Below are positions 5,614 through 11,085 of a stretch of 22,342 nucleotides of DNA, one piece after another. Numbering within the stretch: the stretch's first letter is position 1; the number at the start of each line of letters is the position of its first letter. The notes beneath the pieces were generated by a model. That model was not told where the DNA came from, did no database searches, and saw only the letters and a program-made list of their open reading frames with translations. A program made the position numbers and the translations under genes. The stretch comes from a virus. The DNA is taken from IMG/VR virus record IMGVR_UViG_3300025286_000158, positions 1-22,342 of that record; one strand, given 5' to 3'.

Positions 5614-5642
5614 ATCCTATAACATCCTTCAGCCGTTGTCAA
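5614..5642 (-). promoter_or_regulatory. Promoter of the minus-strand operon
   Basis: On the minus strand TTGACA (5642-5637), a 17-bp spacer and TAGGAT (5619-5614) precede the ATG at 5590, leaving a leader of about 17 bases with AAGGA. The -35 box is exact and the -10 matches 4 of 6. It abuts heptad array 4. Confidence 0.65.
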
Positions 5643-5668
5643 GCTTGGAGCTTGGAGCTTCCGGCCGG
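5643..5668. repeat. Short GCTTGNN array 4 ending in CCGGCCGG
   Basis: Two identical GCTTGGA units and a partial third run directly into CCGGCCGG (5661-5668). Here the palindrome is on the opposite side of the heptads compared with arrays 1 and 3. It lies directly upstream of the minus-operon promoter. Confidence 0.8.
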
Positions 5669-5673
5669 ATCTA

Positions 5674-5702
5674 TTTAGAATGATTTTTAGAATCATTCTA
5701 AA
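5674..5702. other. Perfect hairpin, 12-bp stem
   Basis: TTTAGAATGATT (5674-5685) pairs exactly with AATCATTCTAAA (5691-5702) across a 5-base loop. It is AT-rich and has no T tail, so it is more likely an operator or a processing stem than a terminator. Confidence 0.75.
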
Positions 5703-5719
5703 CTGTATTCATATTAACC

Positions 5720-5747
5720 CATACGAGTTTACTATAGAACTCGTATG
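5720..5747. other. Perfect hairpin, 10-bp stem
   Basis: CATACGAGTT (5720-5729) pairs exactly with AACTCGTATG (5738-5747) across an 8-base loop, 17 bases after the previous hairpin. Neither strand has a T tract behind it. Confidence 0.75.
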
Positions 5748-5806
5748 AGCAAAACCTGGCGCGCACGTGTAGGCCGGCCGCATGGCGCTGATTTTTCTCA
5801 TTATTC

Positions 5807-5928
5807 CTGATCCCAGATTGGTGACTAGCGCTATCCCTTCGCACCAGTAATTACTCTGGCTTCGGTTGTTCCTGTGCCACCAATCAGGGATCAGTTCTGG
5901 TTGCCTTTAAGTCAGTACACAACCAGAA
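5807..5928. ncRNA. Candidate structured RNA or dyad cluster
   Basis: The arms 5807-5823 and 5878-5894 pair over 17 bases with one central mismatch, enclosing a 54-base loop that itself holds two palindromes (TAGCGCTA 5826-5833, AGTAATTACT 5846-5855). Immediately after, TTCTGGTTG (5895-5903) pairs with CAACCAGAA (5920-5928). The two stems abut without a gap. This may be a phage non-coding RNA, a replication origin or a regulator-binding region; no known RNA family is recognised and the strand is undecided. Confidence 0.4.
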
Positions 5929-5993
5929 GTTGTCCCGTTATTTTGAGTTTTTAATTCCGTAAATAACAAAAGGGAATATAATCCTATTTAATG

Positions 5994-6023
5994 CTTGACA
6001 ATAGTTTTGTCAAGTGTTAATTT
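5994..6023 (+). promoter_or_regulatory. Promoter with overlapping dyad
   Basis: TTGACA (5995-6000), a 17-bp spacer and a weak TAATTT (6018-6023) lie upstream of the gene at 6048. An 8-bp dyad, CTTGACAA / TTGTCAAG (5994-6001 and 6007-6014), covers the -35 box and spacer, so a dimeric repressor bound there would block polymerase. Confidence 0.55.
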
Positions 6024-6047
6024 AAAAATAATTAACGAAAGGCAAAA

Positions 6048-6257
6048 ATGCAAACAAATAAAAAAACAAATCCGGCCGGAGAAGCTTTTGATATGGCAAA
6101 ATCAATTAACAATGTATCAAGAACCGGAATGTTATACGGTAAATTATTTGCAATTAAAGATGTGCAAATCTATTTACTTAAACAAGAAAAACTGATAAAC
6201 GAAGAAATAGAAAGATGTGAAAATCTTGAAAAACTAAAAGAAAGGAAAAACAAATGA
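6048..6257 (+). CDS. Helical hypothetical protein, 69 aa
   Basis: The ATG at 6048 follows an AAAGG about 7 bases upstream and the dyad-covered promoter at 5994-6023. After a short polar N-terminus, residues 15-69 look helical and highly charged (ending in a Glu/Lys-rich helix), fitting a small coiled-coil protein. A CCGGCCGG element (6072-6079) is read in frame near residues 9-11 (PAG), one of the few copies inside an otherwise unique coding sequence. The stop overlaps the next start by 4 bases. Confidence 0.6.
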   Translation: MQTNKKTNPAGEAFDMAKSINNVSRTGMLYGKLFAIKDVQIYLLKQEKLINEEIERCENLEKLKERKNK

Positions 6258-7240
6258 GTAAAATAAGAATGAATACTGAGTTCAGAAATAAAATTCTGAA
6301 TAGGTATATTGAAAGTGCAGAAAACGAGAACACGCAAGAAAGAGAAAGCTATCTTGACGCAAGAGAAAAGGTTGATGAGTTATATCCACAAGCTTTTGAA
6401 CTTGCAACAGATGTTGTCAAAAGGTCTTACCCAGAAGAAGATGTTCAAACTTGCAAAAGTTTAAAACAAAAGTATGGACAACCTTTAGATGTTGTTGCAA
6501 AAGATAAATGCTTTTATTTTTCTTATGCAAAAGATGAACTGAACGAAGATGAAGATGAAAGCGACAGAAATATATCTGAACATTTTGATTTTGGTTTATA
6601 TGGTGAGTGTGATAGTTCTGATAGATATAATAATATGAGTGGTAAGCAATTTGCTTATGCTTATAAAAGAGAAGAACTCAAAGAGAAAGAGTGCAACCCA
6701 GATATATTTGCACAACAAAATGGCAAGGAAGATAATCCACATAAAACTAAACACATTGACGCAAACGACAAAGCTTTAGGATATTCTGGTTATAATCGTT
6801 ATGCAGATGATAACCAAATTGGAATGACTAAACAATTTGATAGTCAATGGTATTTAGATATTATTGGTACTCAACATTGTCGTTCAAGAACTATTGCTTG
6901 TAATAAAGATGAGTTTTCTTTTTTCCAAATTTGGAAACAAGCTAAAGCAAATGTAATAGTCTGTCATCAAAAATGGATTGATAGCATTGAGAAACAAAAA
7001 TCAGCTATGAAAACTGGTTTGAAAGCTTATAGATATTTAAGCGAGGGCGTTGAGTTGATGAAAGAACTAGACATTGAGATTGATGAGGCAGAACTTGTAA
7101 GATGTAATTCTACCGGCTTAACAATCTACAATCCACAAAATCTGGCTAGTATGATTAAAGGCATGAAAAATACTACTATGACTAGAGAACAAAAAATAGC
7201 GATTAGAAAGGAATATGAAAAACAAAATAAATTAAATTAA
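6254..7240 (+). CDS. Hypothetical protein, 328 aa
   Basis: This is the largest gene of the left half with no recognisable family. It is hydrophilic and acidic in the middle (an NEDEDESD patch near 100), with Tyr- and Asn-rich segments (120-200), a possible ordered core (SQWYLDIIGTQHCRSRTIACNKDEFSFFQIW, given in parts: SQWYLDIIGTQHC then RSRTIACNKDEF), and a helical C-terminus with a basic end. A few scattered cysteines do not form a clear metal site. No signal peptide or membrane segment is visible. It is translated from an ATGA overlap with the 69-aa gene and is followed by a new promoter at 7245. Possible early host-takeover protein, by position only. Confidence 0.65.
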   Translation: MSKIRMNTEFRNKILNRYIESAENENTQERESYLDAREKVDELYPQAFELATDVVKRSYPEEDVQTCKSLKQKYGQPLDVVAKDKCFYFSYAKDELNEDEDESDRNISEHFDFGLYGECDSSDRYNNMSGKQFAYAYKREELKEKECNPDIFAQQNGKEDNPHKTKHIDANDKALGYSGYNRYADDNQIGMTKQFDSQWYLDIIGTQHCRSRTIACNKDEFSFFQIWKQAKANVIVCHQKWIDSIEKQKSAMKTGLKAYRYLSEGVELMKELDIEIDEAELVRCNSTGLTIYNPQNLASMIKGMKNTTMTREQKIAIRKEYEKQNKLN

Positions 7241-7244
7241 GCTA

Positions 7245-7279
7245 TTGACATCTGGGACAATATCCATTATTGTCCCAGA
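7245..7279 (+). promoter_or_regulatory. Promoter overlaid by a perfect 12-bp dyad
   Basis: TTGACA (7245-7250), a 17-bp spacer and TATTGT (7268-7273) form the promoter. A perfect inverted repeat, TCTGGGACAATA / TATTGTCCCAGA (7251-7262 and 7268-7279), covers the spacer and -10. The ATG is at 7301. The lack of a T tail makes an operator more likely than a terminator, although it also sits just after the stop of the previous gene. Confidence 0.6.
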
Positions 7280-7300
7280 ATAACAGAAAGAAGAAATAAC

Positions 7301-7513
7301 ATGGAAAACAATAAAACATTTACAATCACATTTACAAAGCAAAATGGTGAAAGTACAACAAGACAGGCAAAATGGACGGACAAGTGTCGAGAGTTCAAAG
7401 CGTTGGCGGGGCATATGTGTTTAACTTTTTTAGATTTAGACGCAACTGAAAGATATGGAAAAGACCAATATAGAATGGCAACTAATATGATAACTCCATG
7501 GAGTATTAAATAA
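7301..7513 (+). CDS. Small hypothetical protein, 70 aa
   Basis: The N-terminus (KTFTITFTKQNGESTTRQA) is a clear beta hairpin pattern, followed by a helical, mixed segment and a DATERYGKDQYR stretch near the end. No catalytic or metal motif is evident. It is the first gene after the dyad-covered promoter at 7245-7279, with a weak purine-rich ribosome site. The stop and the next start share one base (TAATG at 7511-7515). Confidence 0.6.
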   Translation: MENNKTFTITFTKQNGESTTRQAKWTDKCREFKALAGHMCLTFLDLDATERYGKDQYRMATNMITPWSIK

Positions 7514-7863
7514 TGCCTAATAAACATTTTTGCCAAGGGCCGGCGTGTCATACTAGAGAAACATCAGATAGGTTTCTAAAATCTAAAGGCATAATTCGTG
7601 GGAGATATGCGTATGCTAAAATAGATGAAACTAGATATTATCACGAGTCAGATAAATACTTTTGCTCTCAATCTTGCAAACTGCAATGGCTTAATGAAAA
7701 CATGCAGAATATTGAACGAGGTATTCCTGTTCCATTTATTCGTGAGCGAAGAATAAGTGAGGGATATGAGAAAGCAACAGAAAAACATAGGTGGGGAAAT
7801 TATTCAACAATACGAAAAATACCTGTTGACAATGATAATGATAATGATAGGATTATCCCATAA
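7513..7863 (+). CDS. Zinc-finger-like protein, 116 aa
   Basis: Two cysteine pairs, C7/C12 and C51/C55 (FCSQSC), frame a 40-residue segment. The FCSxxC motif with a following aromatic helix resembles MYM/FCS or TRASH-type treble-clef zinc fingers, so metal binding is likely and nucleic-acid or protein binding possible. The C-terminus contains an Asp/Asn triplet repeat (VDNDNDND) encoded by an ATGATA repeat at 7832-7849 that overlaps a promoter for the next gene. It starts on a one-base overlap with the previous stop. It carries a near-copy of the GC palindrome (7538-7544) in its fourth block of codons (QGPAC). Confidence 0.6.
   Translation: MPNKHFCQGPACHTRETSDRFLKSKGIIRGRYAYAKIDETRYYHESDKYFCSQSCKLQWLNENMQNIERGIPVPFIRERRISEGYEKATEKHRWGNYSTIRKIPVDNDNDNDRIIP
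7826..7853 (+). promoter_or_regulatory. Candidate promoter inside the 7513 gene
   Basis: TTGACA (7826-7831), a 16-bp spacer and TAGGAT (7848-7853) precede the DUF3846 gene at 7879. The spacer is an ATGATA repeat, so its length could vary by slippage. The same TAGGAT is used by the minus-operon promoter at 5614-5619. Confidence 0.45.
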
Positions 7864-7878
7864 CAGAAAGGTATATAA

Positions 7879-8187
7879 ATGACAAAACCAAAAATAAACA
7901 CAGAAGCATCAGAGTTTAAAATCATCGAGAATAAAAAAGATGAGCCACAATATAAGGAAGTATCTAAGTTCGTTGGTGGAATGGTTGAGTGTATACAATT
8001 CCCTAATGGAGATTTATTATTACTCAATGAAGAGGGCAAGTTAATGCAACTACCATTAAATCCAGAAGCGACAGCATTATGGAGAACTACATTTACAGCG
8101 GATAAATATATTACAGGAGTTAACGACTATGTTGTTGGTCCGGCTATCTTAATCAAAAAGAATGCGCTCAATACATGGGCAAACTAA
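7879..8187 (+). CDS. DUF3846-like protein
   Basis: The central part matches the DUF3846 pattern: a short strand region (KFVGGMVECIQFPNGD), then LLLNEEGKLMQLPLNPEAT, and a closing NDYVVGPAILI strand. The NEEGKL..LP.N..AT signature is the main evidence. DUF3846 proteins are small and common in phages and plasmids; their function is unknown. Compared with the usual domain, this copy has a roughly 25-residue charged N-terminal extension. An AAAGG ribosome site lies about 10 bases upstream of the ATG. It is the last gene of the plus-strand block before the GC-palindrome region. Confidence 0.7.
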   Translation: MTKPKINTEASEFKIIENKKDEPQYKEVSKFVGGMVECIQFPNGDLLLLNEEGKLMQLPLNPEATALWRTTFTADKYITGVNDYVVGPAILIKKNALNTWAN

Positions 8188-8211
8188 TAGTCTTCTGTTA
8201 GACTAGTCATC

Positions 8212-8233
8212 GTGGCGCGCTAACGCGCGCCAC
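8212..8233. other. GC-rich hairpin, 9-bp stem with TAAC loop
   Basis: GTGGCGCGC (8212-8220) pairs exactly with GCGCGCCAC (8225-8233) around a four-base loop, 24 bases after the DUF3846 stop. It is very stable for an AT-rich genome. No T tract follows on the plus strand, so if it stops transcription it is not a standard intrinsic terminator. It may protect the 3' end of the mRNA. Confidence 0.65.
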
Positions 8234-8279
8234 ATCCCCACATAAATCAATAGAGGTACCAAACTCAATCCGAAAATTT

Positions 8280-8321
8280 CCGGCCGGCCGGGCCCCCATT
8301 CCCCCTTTTTTAAAAAAGGGG
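8280..8321. repeat. Extended CCGGCCGGCCGG and 20-bp palindrome
   Basis: The longest copy of the GC element (8280-8291) is followed by a perfect 20-bp palindrome, CCCC, six T, six A, GGGG (8302-8321), with no loop. Both lie in the 215-bp gap (8188-8402) ahead of the late operon. The remaining bases of that gap show no gene. Confidence 0.8.
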
Positions 8322-8361
8322 TCCCACTACTTCAGGTTGTATTGCTTGATTTGGAGAGCCG

Positions 8362-8390
8362 TTGACAAAAATTTCATTTTATCCTATAAA
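8362..8390 (+). promoter_or_regulatory. Strong promoter of the late operon
   Basis: TTGACA (8362-8367), a 17-bp spacer and TATAAA (8385-8390) match sigma-70 consensus at 11 of 12 positions, the best in the window. Transcription should start near 8397, leaving only a few bases before the HNH gene ATG at 8403. No other clear promoter was noticed over the next 13 kb, so it probably drives HNH, terL and the head genes. Confidence 0.75.
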
Positions 8391-8402
8391 GTAGGGTAAA
8401 AC

Positions 8403-9620
8403 ATGAAAGAAAATAATATTTATACAAGAGTTAAAATTTTAGAAGATGGGACTCCAGTTAGATTAGAGAATAAATTTAAAAAAAGTAGTTACATTAAAAA
8501 AAATAAAATAAAAAAATATATTTCAAAAATTAATGGTAAATATGTTTATCCATACAAATATATACCTGTAAAAAAAGGACCTTATTTTTCTTCAGGTAAG
8601 AAGAAAAAAATGTATATAGAAAATGGAAAATATATTTATATAAATCCTTTTAAACCTTTAGAGTTTTTTGGTCCGCCTCTTCCTCCCGCTTTGTTGTCCT
8701 TCTCGGAACCTAAATTATTACCTCCTCCCGTGCTTCATGGTCAAAGAGGACCCATACCTTATGGTTATTATTACAGAAATGCTGAAACTGTTAAACAAAA
8801 ACAAAAAGACAGAAGACTGGCTTTTAATAAAACACTCCCTCCTCTTAATCTTACTTGTGCATATTGCAATAAACCTTTTATTTTACCGGGAATGAAAGAG
8901 AATGGGCACAAACAACAGCCAGTTAAACATTGTAGTTATCTTTGTCATAAGAGAGAAGAGCGATTTAGAAAATTATGGATTCCTAAATGGTTATATAATT
9001 TTTATTTAGATAAAAAGTTATGGCGTTTTGTTGTTGGATTTAAAGTATCTAAATACAGTATCTTTTCACCGAAAAAAAAATTTAAAGTGTTTGGCACCAA
9101 AAGATACTATAGTCTTAAAGGCTTTTTTATACTGTATCATCCAAGATCTTTTTTAAGAAAGAGGTATAAATGGATAGGTAAATTGATAAAAAAGTTTCAA
9201 GAAAAGAAACGTTTAAAGTGGATAAAAAAATATACAAAAACCCCTAGATTCAAATCAACGCAACGAAGTTGGATGAAGAGACAACCTAAAGATTCAAATT
9301 TTAAAATAGCTAATGCTCTAAGAGCTTCTATAGTGGGAGCCCTTAAAAGACAGGGAGTAAGAAAACACCGTAAGACAGAAGAGCTTCTTGGCACTAATAA
9401 AGTAACTGCAAGAAAACACATAGAATCTCTATTTAAACCTGGAATGACATGGAAAAATCATGGACAATGGCACATTGATCATAAAATTCCTTGCGCTTCT
9501 TTTTATCTTAAATGCCCTGTTCAACAATTAGCCTGTTGTTATTACAAAAATTTGCAACCTCTTTGGGCGATTGATAATATAAAAAAAGGTGCTAAATTAG
9601 ATTACAATGAATTTAAATAA
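8403..9620 (+). CDS. HNH endonuclease next to TerL
   Basis: The C-terminus is a clear HNH nuclease: WHIDH (residues 356-360), then a NLQPLWAIDN segment (383-392) closing with KKGAKL. A treble-clef-like zinc site precedes it (C152/C155 and C177/C181). The N-terminal 90 residues are Lys/Tyr-rich with a duplicated GKY(V/I)Y pattern, and the middle (190-300) is very basic, suited to DNA binding. HNH proteins beside terL can be homing endonucleases or helpers of DNA packaging (as HK97 gp74); both are family knowledge, and I cannot choose between them. At 405 residues it is long for a packaging HNH, which leans towards a mobile gene. It overlaps terL by 14 bases and is A/T-richer than terL. Confidence 0.85.
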   Translation: MKENNIYTRVKILEDGTPVRLENKFKKSSYIKKNKIKKYISKINGKYVYPYKYIPVKKGPYFSSGKKKKMYIENGKYIYINPFKPLEFFGPPLPPALLSFSEPKLLPPPVLHGQRGPIPYGYYYRNAETVKQKQKDRRLAFNKTLPPLNLTCAYCNKPFILPGMKENGHKQQPVKHCSYLCHKREERFRKLWIPKWLYNFYLDKKLWRFVVGFKVSKYSIFSPKKKFKVFGTKRYYSLKGFFILYHPRSFLRKRYKWIGKLIKKFQEKKRLKWIKKYTKTPRFKSTQRSWMKRQPKDSNFKIANALRASIVGALKRQGVRKHRKTEELLGTNKVTARKHIESLFKPGMTWKNHGQWHIDHKIPCASFYLKCPVQQLACCYYKNLQPLWAIDNIKKGAKLDYNEFK

Positions 9621-11085
9621 TGTTGATATTAGTAAACTTCCAGCCGACATCAGAAAGCAATTTAGACAGCTTCAAGTTTTACACGCTGAAAAAAAGATAC
9701 AAAACAGGGCAAAAGATGATTTTTTAAGCTTTGTTAAATGCGTTTGGCCAGAGTTCATTGAAGGAGCGCACCATAGACACATAGCTAAGAAATTTAATGA
9801 CCTTGCAGAAGGCAAGATCACACGTTTAATCGTGAACATGCCACCCAGGCATACAAAATCAGAATTTGCGTCCTATCTTTTGCCCGCCTGGATGGTGGGC
9901 CGTAATCCAAAACTCAAAATCATTCAAGCGACGCACACTGGTGAATTAGCCATTCGTTTTGGTCGTAAAGCCAAGCACTTAATTGATTCTTCTGAGTACC
10001 ATAAAATTTTTATAACTTCTTTAAGAGAAGATTCACAAGCCGCGGGCCGTTGGGAGACAGCTCAGGGTGGAGAATACTTTGCAGCTGGTGTTGGTGGAGC
10101 AATAACAGGTCGTGGTGCTGATTTATTAATCATTGACGATCCACACTCGGAGCAAGATGCATTATCACCTACAGCAATGGAGAATGCTTACGAATGGTAT
10201 ACATCAGGACCTCGTCAAAGACTTCAACCTGGTGGAAGAATAGTCTGTGTCATGACGAGATGGTCAAAAAAAGATTTAACGGGCATGTTATTGTCAAAAC
10301 AGAAAGAAGCTAAAGCAGATCAATGGGAAGTGGTCGAATTTCCAGCGCTCATGGACCACGGAGCAGAAGTAGAACCCGTTTGGCCTGAATATTGGAATTT
10401 AGAAGAGTTAGAGAAGGTAAAAGCGACATTACCAGTTGGAAAATGGAATGCACAGTGGATGCAGAACCCAACTTCAGAAGAAGGAGCAATAATTAAACGT
10501 GAATGGTGGCGTAAATGGAATAAAGATACAATTCCTCCTCTACAACATGTAATTCAGAGTTATGACACCGCTTATATGAAAAAAGAGACTGCAGACTTTA
10601 GTGCAATCACTACTTGGGGTATATTTTTCCCCGATCAGGACTCAGGGGCCAATTTAATACTTTTAGATGCTGTAAAAGGCAGATATGAGTTTCCTGAACT
10701 AAGAAGGAAGGCGCTAGAGCAATATAAATACTGGAATCCAGAAACAGTTATTGTTGAAGCAAAAGCATCAGGGCTGCCTTTGACCTATGAGCTTCGTCAA
10801 ATGGATATACCAGTTATTAACTTTACGCCAAGCAAAGGAAATGATAAACATGTCAGAGTAAATACATGTGCACCTCTTTTTGAGTCTGGAATGATATGGG
10901 CGCCAGATCAGAATTTTGCAGAAGAGGTAATTGAAGAATGCGCAGCATTCCCACATGGTGATCATGACGACTTAGTCGATGCAACGACTATGGCTGTTAT
11001 GCGCTTCAGGCAGGGCGGATTAATCAAGCACCCCGAAGACTATGTAGAAGAAAAACGAGCGCCTAGGAAAAGGGTCTATTATTAA
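9607..11085 (+). CDS. terL: Terminase large subunit
   Basis: This is the ATP-driven DNA packaging motor and nuclease, 492 residues, a normal length. The ATPase half has a Walker A of the PPRHTKSE type (79-86), a Walker B LLIIDD (173-178) and a coupling TRW motif (217-219). The nuclease half is RNase H-like with D320 in SYDTAY, E384 in VIVEAKASG, and an HDDLVDA acid cluster (453-459). The core residues look present, so it should be active. It works with TerS (encoded at 2311-2850 on the other strand) and docks on the portal (16060-18543). The ATG overlaps the HNH gene; the stop shares a base with the next ATG (TAATG), so it is cotranslated with the giant protein downstream. Confidence 0.95.
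   Translation: MNLNNVDISKLPADIRKQFRQLQVLHAEKKIQNRAKDDFLSFVKCVWPEFIEGAHHRHIAKKFNDLAEGKITRLIVNMPPRHTKSEFASYLLPAWMVGRNPKLKIIQATHTGELAIRFGRKAKHLIDSSEYHKIFITSLREDSQAAGRWETAQGGEYFAAGVGGAITGRGADLLIIDDPHSEQDALSPTAMENAYEWYTSGPRQRLQPGGRIVCVMTRWSKKDLTGMLLSKQKEAKADQWEVVEFPALMDHGAEVEPVWPEYWNLEELEKVKATLPVGKWNAQWMQNPTSEEGAIIKREWWRKWNKDTIPPLQHVIQSYDTAYMKKETADFSAITTWGIFFPDQDSGANLILLDAVKGRYEFPELRRKALEQYKYWNPETVIVEAKASGLPLTYELRQMDIPVINFTPSKGNDKHVRVNTCAPLFESGMIWAPDQNFAEEVIEECAAFPHGDHDDLVDATTMAVMRFRQGGLIKHPEDYVEEKRAPRKRVYY

Larger units (their letters stand above)
5591..6047. other. 457-bp divergent control region, no gene
   Basis: This region separates the minus operon (from 5590) and the plus operon (from 6048). 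In order it holds a minus promoter, heptad array 4, a 12-bp hairpin, a 10-bp hairpin, GGCCGGCC (5772-5779), a 17-bp near-perfect stem, a 9-bp stem, an isolated TATAAT (5977-5982) without a good -35, and a plus promoter with dyad. I find no ORF with coding character and no tRNA cloverleaf. Confidence 0.7.

Noticed and set aside
5810-5882. A tRNA ending in CCACCA
   Set aside because: The CCA lies within the 3' arm of a 17-bp stem, and no acceptor, D and T arms with a proper anticodon loop can be drawn over the preceding 72 bases on either strand.
5995-6195. ORF starting at 5995
   Set aside because: It begins at a TTG inside a promoter and reads the 6048 gene in another frame. The 6048 frame has the ribosome site and the coupled downstream start.
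6254-7240. Known enzyme for the 328-aa protein
   Set aside because: No conserved catalytic or nucleotide-binding motif could be found; naming a function would be guesswork.
8302-8321. Bidirectional intrinsic terminator
   Set aside because: The palindrome has no loop and no T tract after the GC part on either strand; the T run is inside the stem.
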